DNA of 64,000 bases from the NCBI GenBank assembly GCA_938743325.2, contig OW568888.1, positions 496,001 through 560,000 of the forward strand. Reading direction: 5' to 3'. The notes beneath the pieces were generated by a model. The model had not been told where the DNA came from. It ran no database searches and saw only the letters and a list, made by a program, of their open reading frames with translations. The translations under genes and the position numbers were made by a program. This stretch comes from Pycnococcus provasolii. Its lineage: Eukaryota; Chlorophyta; Pseudoscourfieldiophyceae; Pseudoscourfieldiales; Pycnococcaceae. Positions 48,164-58,098 of the stretch are shown in pieces; the stretch's first letter is position 1, and each line of letters starts with the position of its first letter.

Positions 48164-49594
48164 TTAAGTACTTGTTACAAGACATGGGTGGCGCCTTTTC
48201 CCACCATGGCACGCTGCCTGGAGTTGGTACAATACTCCTCTCGTGTCCCTCCGGAACGGGCATACCCAAAGCGGCACGCAGCGCGAACGACAGCCGACCT
48301 GCTCTTGGTCGTTCCACCGCCGCCGCCTGTGCGCTCGTGTCGTCGCCCGTTCCCTGGTGCGTCCATGCTTCCTCCTCGAATTCCTTGCCTTCGTAGTACA
48401 GGTCACCGAAGCCGTCTTGCGCGAGCTCTCCTCCACAGACGACGTGGACACAGGCGCAGGCTTCGTCTTGCGCGAGCTCTCCTCCACAGACGACGAAGAC
48501 ACAGGCGCAGGCTTCGTCTTGCGCGAGCTCTCCTCCACAGACGACGAGGACACATGCGCAGGCTTCGTCGTGCGCGAGCTCTCCTCCACAGACGACGTGG
48601 ACACAGGCACAGGCTTCGTCTTGCGCGAGCTCTCCTCCACAGACGACGTGGACACAGGCACAGGCTTCGTCTTGCGCGAGCTCTCCTCCACAGACGACGA
48701 AGACACATGCGCAGGCTTCGTCTTGCGTGTGCTCTCCTCCACAGACGACGTGGACACAGGCGCAGGCTTCGTCGTGCGCGAGCTCTCCTCCACAGACGAC
48801 GTGGACACAGGCACAGGCTTCGTCTTGCGTGCGCTCTCCTCCACAGACGACGTGGACACAGGCGCAGGCTTCGTCTTGCGCGAGCTCTCCTCCACAGACG
48901 ACGAAGACACATGCGCAGGCTTCGTCTTGCGCGAGCTCTCCTCCACAGACGACGAGGACACAGGCGCAGGCTTCGTCTTGCGTGCGCTGTCCTCGAGCGT
49001 TCGCGGCGACGGTTTCGGGCTCGTGTCCACCGCGCGATGTGAGATGTCGAAGCGCACGACAGGCACCTCGGCACGTTGTTTACGGGCGGCGGTCGCGTTT
49101 GTCTGCGCCGAGCGTCGCGTGGACGTCGAGCTTTGCGGCAGCGCTTCCCATCCCTTGTAGACTGAGCCGTAGCACTCTCCGCAGCACGTCGGGTTTTCCG
49201 TCGTGGTGAGTTTGAGGGGCAGCGTGGCGTCCAGTCTCGGGTTGTCCGCCGCGAACCTGGCCCTTGCTCTTGTCGTGAGCGGCCTCCACAGGAATTCACC
49301 CGTTCGTAGGCAGACTGGGCACCTATCTTTGGCCGGCTGTTCTGCTTCTCGCGTCTCCTTGTCTCTGAGCGGCAGGAAGTAGTGGTCACTGCACACTCTC
49401 CACTCGGAGCGTTCGTTGTCGAAGTCTTTATGCATTTTGTAGAACTTGATCGCCTCCGCGGTTGGCGGCCGCATGCGTTCGCCTCGTCCGGTGGTGCTGT
49501 CGAATAGCTCGAGGTTCCTCGATGGCGGGCACAGGCAGCACGACGCGGGGACCATGACGTGCACGCGTGCGAGCATGTGCGCGGACGACGACAT
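48164..49594 (-). CDS. Cys-rich protein with 17-residue SVEESSRKTKPAPVSTS repeats
   Basis: Family not recognised. The N-terminal 170 residues carry paired cysteines (CCLCPPS, CSDHYF, CPVCLRTGEF, CCGECYGSVYKGW) that could form zinc sites, with intervening folded-looking sequence. The middle is about twelve tandem 17-residue units (SVEESSRKTKPAPVSTS) varying at a few positions, a low-complexity spacer rich in Ser, Lys and Pro with phosphorylation potential. The C-terminus is Arg-rich. The start is a clean ATG at 49594. The antisense strand is also open across the repeat (48243-49160) because the 51-base unit lacks stops on both strands, but only this strand gives the cysteine motifs. Confidence 0.65.
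   Translation of the reverse strand: MSSSAHMLARVHVMVPASCCLCPPSRNLELFDSTTGRGERMRPPTAEAIKFYKMHKDFDNERSEWRVCSDHYFLPLRDKETREAEQPAKDRCPVCLRTGEFLWRPLTTRARARFAADNPRLDATLPLKLTTTENPTCCGECYGSVYKGWEALPQSSTSTRRSAQTNATAARKQRAEVPVVRFDISHRAVDTSPKPSPRTLEDSARKTKPAPVSSSSVEESSRKTKPAHVSSSSVEESSRKTKPAPVSTSSVEESARKTKPVPVSTSSVEESSRTTKPAPVSTSSVEESTRKTKPAHVSSSSVEESSRKTKPVPVSTSSVEESSRKTKPVPVSTSSVEESSRTTKPAHVSSSSVEESSRKTKPAPVSSSSVEESSRKTKPAPVSTSSVEESSRKTASVTCTTKARNSRRKHGRTRERATTRAHRRRRWNDQEQVGCRSRCVPLWVCPFRRDTRGVLYQLQAACHGGKRRHPCLVTST
48423..48995 (-). repeat. 51-bp tandem repeat in the Cys-rich protein gene
   Basis: About eleven units of 51 bases contain GAGCTCTCCTCCACAGACGA (plus strand). The units differ at a handful of positions only. 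Being divisible by three, expansion or loss keeps both strands open. Confidence 0.9.
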
Positions 49595-49628
49595 ACTGTA
49601 CGAGTATGTGGATATGATTGATAACTAA

Positions 49629-50045
49629 GGGAGAGAGGACAGGGAGGGTACATACCTCTCGCGACATCGGAGCACAAATATGCGCACGCAAGGTTCGTGG
49701 TGATAACGTTCTCCAGGTATGACCTTAAGGGTAGCCTGATAGGATCCGTAGATCACGCTTCACCCTAACTCATGGGAAGCATGGGGCGGAGAGGTTTGGA
49801 GCTCAAGAGGCTAGGGAAAGCTCCAAACCATTTGGCGCTTAACAACCCCTAAAATGTGCACCCCTTCCCAAAAAAGATGCAGGTCATCCCTCTGGTCCAA
49901 TCCCCTCATCGAGCGTTGTTACCTTTTTTCTTGGTTTTTTTTTTACGTAGTACAATAGTCCTTACTATCCCCTCTACCAACTCTAATAGACACTTGGTCG
50001 CACTCCCCTTTTCCCTCCTACCCTTCCCCTCGCAATACAATCACT
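49629..50045. other. Intergenic region
   Basis: It is AT-richer than the coding regions, with CCCCTAA near 49848 and T-rich DNA at 49920-49945. I see no gene or RNA gene. Confidence 0.4.
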
Positions 50046-50215
50046 TCCTTCTTTCCGAATGGCTCTCACGGGGGGAGGGAGATGTGCGGTGCGAGGTACG
50101 GATGCCTTGGCCCGACGGCCGCCTTCGGGCCGCCCCGGGTCAGGCTCCACAATGGTTCGGTGAACCGCCTCGCGCCGTACCTCCCTCCCACTGTGGCAGC
50201 CATTCGGAAAGAATC
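50046..50215. mobile_element. Hairpin-forming inverted-repeat element before the surface-protein repeats
   Basis: Left end CTTTCCGAATGGCTCTCACG and right-end complement CTTTCCGAATGGCTGCCACA are nearly identical, and the similarity continues inward through GGGAGGGAG and GCGAGG. The whole 170 bases could fold. The interior has its own CGGCCGCC...GGGCCGCC pairing. A few bases after its right end, the Gly/Ser-repeat gene resumes in mid-unit, so it marks the truncation point. Its resemblance in form to the 37846-37996 element is structural; the sequences differ. Confidence 0.5.
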
Positions 50216-50220
50216 TAGGG

Positions 50221-53200
50221 CGGCGGTGCGGGCGACTTCACGGTGAGCGTCGGCGACGGCGACACCGGCGCGGGCGGTCTCGTGTCCTTGAGCGCGGGCG
50301 TGTCGACGGCGGCCTTCGAGTCGGGCGGGCTTGTGTCCGTGTCCGGCGGATCTGGCGCGTCGTCTGAGGGCGGCCGCGGCGGCGTGGTGACGCTGTCTGG
50401 CGGCTCCTCGCTCGGCGAGACGGGCTGCGTGCTGACGGAGTACAACTGCAGCGGCGTGATCGTGCCTTCGACGGTGTACGAGGCTGTGAAGCGCGGATGC
50501 ACGCGCGACTGCTCGTTCTACGGCGCGGACACGCGCACGTTCATGTGCGGCACGATGCCGGTGAGCGTGGAGGAGCACGCGCTTGTGCTCGGCGGATGCA
50601 CGCAGTACTGCCTCGGCGGTGCCGTGGAGATGTCCGGCGGCGCCTCGTCTTCCGGCGTGGGTGGCGCGCTGACGCTTCTCGGCGGCTCGAGCTCGGGCGA
50701 GTCCGAGATGAGCCGCGGCGGCCACGTGGAGCTGGCGGCTGGTACGTCCGCGCGCGGCGTGGGCGGCAGCGTGCTTGTGAGCTCCGGCTTCAGCGAGACG
50801 GGCACGAGCGGCGAGGTGATCGTACGCAGCGATCGCTCGGGCGTATCGGGCACGAGCGGCGCGGTGCTTGTTGCGTCCGGCCAGTCATGCGCGGGCGACA
50901 GCGGGTCGCTGACGCTGATCAGCGGCGCGTCTACGGGCGGCGCTGGCGGCGACATTCGCGTGGCGGTTGGCTCGGGCGACACGGGCGACGGCGGCTCAGT
51001 GGTTGTGAGCGCTGGCGACACGAGCGCCTCGTACGCGAGCGGCGGCGACGTGTTCGTGAGCGCGGGCACCGGCACGGACACGACGAGTGGCTCTGGCGGC
51101 TCCGTGAGCGTGCTCGGCGGTGAGGCGCTGGGCGAGACGGAGGGCGCGGGCGGCTCTGTGAGCGTGCTTGGCGGTCAGTCCGTGAGCGGCGTGGGCGGCA
51201 GCGTATCTGTGGTGAGCGGCCGCAGCGTGACAGGCACGAGCGGATCCGTGCTCGTGCACACGCAGGACGCGGGCGTGTCGGGCACGAGCGGTCCCGTGAC
51301 TGTGGAGACGGGCACGTCTTCGGCGGGCGCTTCGGGCGCGGTGCACGTGACCACGGGCGACGCGCGCGGCGGCGCCGGCGGCGACATCGCCGTGCGCGTG
51401 GGCGCGGGCGACACGGGTCCTGGCGGCGTGCTGACGCTGTCTGCGGGCCTGACGACCGCGGCGAACGCGACGGGCGGCGCGATCGAGGTGACGGGCGGCT
51501 CTGCGACGAGCGCGCTCGGAGGCATCGGTGGCGGCGTTTCGGTGTCTGCAGGCTACGGCGCGGACGCGGGCGGCGCGGTGGTAGTGTCTGGCGGCGCAGG
51601 CGCCTCGGGCGACAGCGGCGACGTGATCGTGCTCACGCCTTATGCGGGCACGAGCGGCGTGAGCGGCGCCTTGTCCCTGACGAGCGGCGCGTCGACGGCA
51701 GGCCGCACCGGCTCAGTGTCGGTGGTGACGGGCGACGCCTCGGGCGGCGGTGCGGGCGACTTCACGGTGAGCGTCGGCGACGGCGACACCGGCGCGGGCG
51801 GTCTCGTGTCCTTGAGCGCGGGCGTGTCGACGGCGGCCTTCGAGTCGGGCGGGCTTGTGTCCGTGTCCGGCGGATCTGGCGCGTCGTCTGAGGGCGGCCG
51901 CGGCGGCGTGGTGACGCTGTCTGGCGGCTCCTCGCTCGGCGAGACGGGCTGCGTGCTGACGGAGTACAACTGCAGCGGCGTGATCGTGCCTTCGACGGTG
52001 TACGAGGCTGTGAAGCGCGGATGCACGCGCGACTGCTCGTTCTACGGCGCGGACACGCGCACGTTCATGTGCGGCACGATGCCGGTGAGCGTGGAGGAGC
52101 ACGCGCTTGTGCTCGGCGGATGCACGCAGTACTGCCTCGGCGGTGCCGTGGAGATGTCCGGCGGCGCCTCGTCTTCCGGCGTGGGTGGCGCGCTGACGCT
52201 TCTCGGCGGCTCGAGCTCGGGCGAGTCCGAGATGAGCCGCGGCGGCCACGTGGAGCTGGCGGCTGGTACGTCCGCGCGCGGCGTGGGCGGCAGCGTGCTT
52301 GTGAGCTCCGGCTTCAGCGAGACGGGCACGAGCGGCGAGGTGATCGTACGCAGCGATCGCTCGGGCGTATCGGGCACGAGCGGCGCGGTGCTTGTTGCGT
52401 CCGGCCAGTCATGCGCGGGCGACAGCGGGTCGCTGACGCTGATCAGCGGCGCGTCTACGGGCGGCGCTGGCGGCGACATTCGCGTGGCGGTTGGCTCGGG
52501 CGACACGGGCGACGGCGGCTCAGTGGTTGTGAGCGCTGGCGACACGAGCGCCTCGTACGCGAGCGGCGGCGACGTGTTCGTGAGCGCGGGCACCGGCACG
52601 GACACGACGAGTGGCTCTGGCGGCTCCGTGAGCGTGCTCGGCGGTGAGGCGCTGGGCGAGACGGAGGGCGCGGGCGGCTCTGTGAGCGTGCTTGGCGGTC
52701 AGTCCGTGAGCGGCGTGGGCGGCAGCGTATCTGTGGTGAGCGGCCGCAGCGTGACAGGCACGAGCGGATCCGTGCTCGTGCACACGCAGGACGCGGGCGT
52801 GTCGGGCACGAGCGGTCCCGTGACTGTGGAGACGGGCACGTCTTCGGCGGGCGCTTCGGGCGCGGTGCACGTGACCACGGGCGACGCGCGCGGCGGCGCC
52901 GGCGGCGACATCGCCGTGCGCGTGGGCGCGGGCGACACGGGTCCTGGCGGCGTGCTGACGCTGTCTGCGGGCCTGACGACCGCGGCGAACGCGACGGGCG
53001 GCTCTGCGACGAGCGCGCTCGGAGGCATCGGTGGCGGCGTTTCGGTGTCTGCAGGCTACGGCGCGGACGCGGGCGGCGCGGTGGTAGTGTCTGGCGGCGC
53101 AGGCGCCTCGGGCGACAGCGGCGACGTGATCGTGCTCACGCCTGATGCGGGCACGAGCGGCGTGAGCGGCGCCTTGTCCCTGACGAGCGGCGCGTCGACG

Positions 53201-53539
53201 GCAGGCCGCAGCGGCTCAGTGTCGGTGGTGACGGGCGACGCCTTGGGCGGCGCTACGGGCGACTTGGTGAGCGTCGGCGACGGCGACACCGGCGCGGGCG
53301 GTCTCGTGTCCTTGAGCGCGGGCGTGTCGACGGCGGCCTTCGAGTCGGGCGGGCTTGTGTCCGTGTCCGGCGGATCTGGCGCGTCGTCTGAGGGCGGCCG
53401 CGGCGGCGTGGTGACGCTGTCTGGCGGCTCCTCGCTCGGCGAGACGGGCTGCGTGCTGACGGAGTACAACTGCAGCGGCGTGATCGTGCCTTCGACGGTG
53501 TACGAGGCTGTGAAGCGCGGATGCACGCGCGACTGCTCG
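50221..53539 (+). repeat. Large tandem repeat, about 1524 bp per unit
   Basis: Unit 1 is 50221-51744 (1524 bases), unit 2 is 51745-53247 (1503 bases, lacking a 21-base AIEVTGG-coding stretch), and unit 3 starts at 53248 and stops at about 53539. Units 1 and 2 match almost base for base over 1.5 kb, including silent positions, so the duplication or conversion is recent. All lengths are multiples of three. Confidence 0.93.
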
Positions 53540-53625
53540 TTCCTGGTGGAGACGATCTTCGACTCGCTGAACGCCAAGGCGGCGATGTACGCGCTCGAGA
53601 AGGTGGGCAAGCGCATTCCCGTGCT
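53536..53625 (+). pseudogene. metH: Second methionine synthase fragment
   Basis: Thirty codons read FLVETIFDSLNAKAAMYALE then KVGKRIPV, the same part of MetH as the 39.6 kb fragment but closer to a standard MetH in sequence and lacking three residues before KVGKRIP. The join to the surface-protein repeat occurs inside a shared CTCGTTC/CTCTTC-like stretch, suggesting a microhomology junction. Confidence 0.75.
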
Positions 53626-53789
53626 CAACGATGAGGATGGCGGCTTCCGAAAGTTCCTCGGGCACAAGATTGAGAATGCCGACAATCTCTGTCGCCCCGA
53701 GGCTCAGGCGGCGGCGCCGTCTGCCTGTGCGGGCGCAGGCGCAGGCGCAGGCGCAGGTGCACCGTTCGACCCGAAAACGCGATACAAGC

Positions 53790-55396
53790 GATTGTGTACG
53801 CCGAGGATGGTATTGCGATTGCCACGTACACGATAACGGTGCGCCGCCTTACTGGCTCCGAGCTTATCGACCTCGAGGTGTTCGCGCCGGATCTCAGCAA
53901 CAAGCTTGATGGATTCGCGTTCAAGCATGCTTTTGCGGCGGAAACGTTCACCTACCAGGTGTACGCTCCGACGATTGCGACCGTCGCCTTTGTTCGCCCG
54001 ACGTCGCGCGACGCTGACGCCACGATCACCATGACCACCTCGCACGTGCCTGTGAACGCGGGCCGACGCCGCCTCAGCGCTGTTGGGTGCGATGCCGCCG
54101 CAGGACAGAACTCCGGGGACTTTGTGCTGCAGCAGGCAACGGTCAGCGACTCAATTTGCCTTGTGTTTGGCACGAACACGTTCGAGGTCACGGTGAAGAA
54201 TGGCGCGAATCCTGCGTCAACCTACACGCTAATCGTCACGCGCCGTGCCGCGGATGCACTGCTCATCAACCTGTTCGCAATTGTCGCGCTTTCCTTCGCG
54301 GACCCCAAGCCGTACATCACGGATACGGACTTCACGCCCCCCCCCAAGGAATCGGATCATCGGCATCAACATGGACGACAACCTGAAGGCTACAAGTGTC
54401 CCGTGACCGCCGGGAAGTGGAGCTTCGTCAGCGGGCGCTACGACGGATCGTCGATGTACATGAACGTCGACGGATACGACTGCCAGTTCAAGCACTTTAC
54501 GCAAGCGCCTTTCAGCGAGAAGGCTCTCTTCCCCGAGGAGTCGACGAGCGGCATTGCCATCGGACGCGAGCTTGCCTCCGAGATGGTGACTGGTGCACCC
54601 GAGGACAAGCGCATTTTCCAGGGCGAGATCTACGCCGTCTCGATGAAGTCGTCCGTCGCCTTCTCCGTTTCCGACGCTCACTGCCTGCCGTCGGAAACGG
54701 CGTCTGACCTTGTTCTCGACCTCAAGGGATCTGAGGTTGCCACGGCGTCGAAGATGAACAACTTTGCCAACGACACGAAGAACACGAGGTTCGCGCAGTA
54801 CGGCGACGCGAGCGTCACCTCGCGAGGCATGCCTTTCACGCAGTTCACAAACTCGACGTGCGGTACGTACGGAGCCGACGCCACGAAGTCGACGCCTGAC
54901 GGCGCCGCGCTCCACGAGGGTGTTGCCGGACAGTGCATGTCGTTCTCGATCACCGCCGTGGACATGTGCGGATCGAAGCTCAAGGAGGGTGGCTCGGGCT
55001 TCAAGGTGGAGGTGGTTGGACCGCTGCACCTTCACACGCATGTTCTCACGCTCACGCCCGGCTCTGGCATCGAGGATGTTGGCGATGGATCGTACCTCGT
55101 GAAGTTCACGCGCGACCTCTCGGGATACTACAAGATCAACGTGCTCCTCGACGGCACGGCGATGGCGCAGTACAACATCAAGACGTACGTGCACCCCTAC
55201 GTCACGGATGCGGCCACGACGTTCCTTTACGATGTCGACGCACGGTCCAGCGCCCGCCCATCATCTACTACATCGCGTGCGCGAAAACGTTTGACACGGA
55301 GCTCGCGAAGTACTCCGAGGACAAGATGGAGGCGACGCTGAACCCGACCAAGGGTGCGAAGGGCGGTATTGCCATCGACAGCCGAGGCGGCGGCTG
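53790..55396 (+). pseudogene. Broken extracellular multi-domain protein (cadherin-like, LamG-like, filamin-like)
   Basis: Modules visible in order: cadherin-like beta-sandwich strands twice (IATYTITVRRLTG, FEVTVKN...STYTLIVTRRA), a concanavalin/LamG-like segment (WSFVSGRYDGSSMYMNVDGY then EIYAVSMKSSVAFS), and a filamin-type Ig segment (FKVEVVGP...DVGDGSYLVKFTRDLSGYYKINVLL). Such modules build large algal surface proteins and probably belonged with the Gly/Ser repeats upstream. The frame appears shifted at an eight-C run near 54340, where the GINMDDNLK segment reads in another frame, and again near 55240, after which IYYIACAKTFDTELAKYSED continues in another frame to 55395. No start, no signal peptide and two shifts make this a decayed gene, unless assembly errors explain both homopolymer sites. 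Confidence 0.65.
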
Positions 55397-55547
55397 ATCT
55401 CGCGCTTCGTACGACGGTCGCACGTGGCAGACAAAAATTCGTGCTCACCACCGGTCACTAGGGATGGCAACGACGGTACGCTCGGATAGGTGGAGGCGAT
55501 TGGGGAGAAAGATGAAACGTGTAACACAAAAAAAAACAATTTTTTTA

Positions 55548-57881
55548 TTAAACAACCTTATAGCTTCGTAGCTTGCATCGGACACTCTCGTCCGATGCAT
55601 CCAACAAACCAACGCAGTGTTTTGTTTCTTGGAACACACTATGATTTGCGCACAGGAACTGTCCTGCACGCAAATCATGTCCGAACGGGTACCAATGCGA
55701 CTGGCCAAGCAGTTCGACGCACATGTGCTGAGATTCGGTGAGGTCGCGCGGGCGTCCCTTGTCGTCCTCGTGAAGGGAACAACACCACACGGCGACGCCG
55801 TGTGTCGGTGGATGGTGCGAGGTGTGGTGTCCTGTGTTGCTGCGCACCTCCACCACTCTCCATGCGTGGCCCGCCGGCAGAGTCTTCGCGGCCGAGGCGC
55901 ACCTTATTAGCTCCTGCACCACCACCTCATCCAGCCTCGGCGGAGCCACGCCGTCGTGGTGGCCGTAGTGGTTGCAATATTTGTTTGTTGCCACGCGCGT
56001 CGACCCTGCCACGAACCACGGATTCGCATCCGTGATCCGCAGCAGTTTTGCCGCAAGCGCGTGCGACTCCCACCTTGAGCCAAATGTTCCAACAACAGGC
56101 GGCGGCGGCGGCGGCGGCGGCGGGGGCGGCGGCGAGGGCGGGGGCGGCGGCGAGGGCGGGGGCGGCGGCGAGGGCGGGGGCGGCGGCGAGGTAGGGGGCG
56201 GCGGCGAGGTAGGGGGCGGCGGCTCCCACTCCGACAAACTCCGCCGTCTTGGCCGGGTTGGCCGAACTTGGCGCATCTTGCATCCGAGGAAGTCGCCGAA
56301 CGATGTCCAGCCAGATGACTTGTACGGCCTGTTAGGATTAGCTGGAATGTCGGGAGGTCGCGCGCCAGACTTCTTCCACGCCTTCCACTCATACCAGCTC
56401 TTCAGGCCGAGCGTGCGCACGTACGTGCGCGCATCCGCGAACGTGCGAAATGAGCCTGCCACTTTGCCCACGTCGAATCCGAGGAAGTCTCCGTACGACG
56501 TCCAGCCCGATGACGCGTACGTCTTATCAGGAGTGCTTGGAATGTCGGGAGGTCGCGCGCCAGACTTCTTCCACGCACGCCACTCCTTCTCGCTCTTCAG
56601 GCCGAGCGTGTGCACGTACGTGCGCGCATCCGCGAACGTGCGAAATGAGCCTGCCACTTTGCCCACGTCGAATCCGAGGAAGTCTCCGTACGACGTCCAG
56701 CCTGTCGACGCATACTTCTTGTCAGGATTGCCCGGAATATCACACGGTCGCTTGCCTGACTTCTTCCACGCACGCCACTCCTTCTCGCTCTTCAGACCGA
56801 GCGTGTGCACGTACGTGCGCGCATCCGCGAACGTGCGAAATGAGCCTGCCACCTTGCCGTCCGCGTATCCGAGGAAGTCTCCGTACAACATCCAGCCCGA
56901 TGACCTGTACGTCTCCTCAGGAGCGCTCGGAATGTCGGGCGGCCTCGCGCCTGACGAACTCCACGCACGCCACTCCTCCACGCTCTTCAGGCCGAGCGTT
57001 CGCACGTACGCCCGCGCATCCTCGAACGTGCGAAACGTTGTACTCCGCGCCGCCTTGCCCACTGCAAATCCGAGGAAGTCGCCCCACGATGTCCAGCCTG
57101 TCGACGCATACTTCTTGACAGGATTGCCCGGAATATCACACGGTCGCTTGCCTGACTTCTTCCACGCCTCCCACGCCTCCTTGCTCTTCAGGCCGAGCGT
57201 TCGCACGTACGCGCGCGCATCCTCGAACGAGCGAAACGAGCCAGTTGCCTTGCCGTCCGCGTATCCGAGGAAGTCTCCGTACAACATCCAGCCCGATGAC
57301 CTGTACGTCTGCTCAGGAGCGCTCGGAATGTCGGGCGGTCGTGCACCTGACTTCTTCCACGCACGCCACTCCTCCTGGCTCTTCAGACCGAGCGTGTGCA
57401 CGTACGTGCGCGCATCCGCGAACGTGCGAAATGAGCCTGCCACCTTGCCGTCCGCGTATCCGAGGAAGTCTCCGTACAACATCCAGCCCGATGACCTGTA
57501 CGTCTGCTCAGGAGCGCTCGGAATGTCGGGCGGTCGTGCACCTGACTTGCTCCACGCCTCCCACGCCTCCTTGCTCTTCAGGCCGAGCGTTCGCACGTAC
57601 GCGCGCGCATCCTCGAACGAGCGAAACGAGCCAGTTGCCTTGCCCACTGCAAATCCGTGGAAGTCGCCCCACGATGTCTTAGGATTACTTGGAATGTGGT
57701 GCGGGCGTTTGCCTGACGTACTCCACGCCTTCCACTCCTCCTCACTCTTCAGACCGAGCGTTCGCACGTACTCGCGCGCATCCTCGAACGTGCGAAACTC
57801 TTTGTTGTGCGGGCCCCGGGCACGCTTCGCTGGCGTGGAAGCCGTGGATTCAGGCGTGCCCAATTTCCTCTTCCGCGGCAT
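55548..57881 (-). CDS. Protein with eight integrase-like 64-residue repeats and a unique C-terminal domain
   Basis: 777 residues from an ATG. After a basic start (MPRKRKLGTPEST...PAKRARG, nuclear signal-like) come eight repeats of about 64 residues with the pattern FRTFxDARxYVRTLGLKSxxEWxAW, SGxRPxDIPxxP, and GWxxYGDFLGxxxGK. Very similar repeats in algae and some large DNA viruses or bacteria are annotated as phage-integrase repeat units; a helical DNA-binding role is suspected, not proven. Between units the changing positions are few (after LKS, before SGxRP, and around DIPxxPxxxY). A long Gly/Pro-type linker of PPPPPSPP repeats leads to a C-terminal domain of about 190 residues (WESHALAAKLLRITDANPWF, EVVVQELIRCASAAKTLPAG, SHWYPFGHDLRAGQFLCANH) with Cys/His residues that I do not recognise. 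Confidence 0.75.
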   Translation of the reverse strand: MPRKRKLGTPESTASTPAKRARGPHNKEFRTFEDAREYVRTLGLKSEEEWKAWSTSGKRPHHIPSNPKTSWGDFHGFAVGKATGSFRSFEDARAYVRTLGLKSKEAWEAWSKSGARPPDIPSAPEQTYRSSGWMLYGDFLGYADGKVAGSFRTFADARTYVHTLGLKSQEEWRAWKKSGARPPDIPSAPEQTYRSSGWMLYGDFLGYADGKATGSFRSFEDARAYVRTLGLKSKEAWEAWKKSGKRPCDIPGNPVKKYASTGWTSWGDFLGFAVGKAARSTTFRTFEDARAYVRTLGLKSVEEWRAWSSSGARPPDIPSAPEETYRSSGWMLYGDFLGYADGKVAGSFRTFADARTYVHTLGLKSEKEWRAWKKSGKRPCDIPGNPDKKYASTGWTSYGDFLGFDVGKVAGSFRTFADARTYVHTLGLKSEKEWRAWKKSGARPPDIPSTPDKTYASSGWTSYGDFLGFDVGKVAGSFRTFADARTYVRTLGLKSWYEWKAWKKSGARPPDIPANPNRPYKSSGWTSFGDFLGCKMRQVRPTRPRRRSLSEWEPPPPTSPPPPTSPPPPPSPPPPPSPPPPPSPPPPPPPPPPPPVVGTFGSRWESHALAAKLLRITDANPWFVAGSTRVATNKYCNHYGHHDGVAPPRLDEVVVQELIRCASAAKTLPAGHAWRVVEVRSNTGHHTSHHPPTHGVAVWCCSLHEDDKGRPRDLTESQHMCVELLGQSHWYPFGHDLRAGQFLCANHSVFQETKHCVGLLDASDESVRCKLRSYKVV

Positions 57882-57975
57882 TCCTAGGGTTTTTTTTTCA
57901 GGCCGTTAGTCATGTATGTTAGTAGTGCAGTCAATTCTCGCCCCTTCGTTAAGCCTGCTCCCTCTCCCTCTCCAT

Positions 57976-58004
57976 CCCCCCCCCCCCCCCCCCCCCCCCC
58001 CCCC
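57976..58004. repeat. C29 homopolymer
   Basis: A run of 29 C lies in the spacer between the divergent starts at 57881 and 58099. Such a tract can form i-motif/G-quadruplex structures and may be unstable in length. Confidence 0.95.
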
Positions 58005-58098
58005 GCCCATCTCCCCTCCACTCCTCGAAGCAGCAGGCGGACGAGCAGCGGAGGCGGCGTTGCGTATATGGTCACGACAGAAACAGACTGAGGAACGC

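Larger units (their letters stand above)
50221..53836 (+). pseudogene. 5'-truncated Gly/Ser-rich surface protein repeats fused to a MetH snippet
   Basis: The open frame has no ATG start and begins in the middle of a repeat unit. It reads GGxVxVxxGxSxxGxGGxV-type units of about 11-20 residues, a pattern of secreted beta-solenoid proteins in algae, broken once per unit by a Cys-containing module (VLTEYNCSGVIVPSTVYEAV, RGCTRDCSFYGADTRTFMCG). Two nearly identical 508-residue super-units and part of a third are present. The third breaks off inside the Cys module at TRDCSF and continues as LVETIFDSLNAKAAMYALEK, a methionine synthase piece, then FRKFLGHKIENADNLCRPEA (unknown) and a Gly-Ala run. No signal peptide or membrane anchor remains. 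A remnant of a large extracellular protein gene. Confidence 0.65.

Noticed and set aside
48423-48995. Regular 51-bp repeats resembling a CRISPR array
   Set aside because: There are no unique spacers; the units are contiguous, divisible by three and encode a protein repeat in a eukaryotic gene.
48243-49160. Plus-strand 305-codon frame as a separate gene
   Set aside because: It is explained by the stop-free 51-bp repeat; it has no domain and its ends are antisense of the Cys-rich protein.
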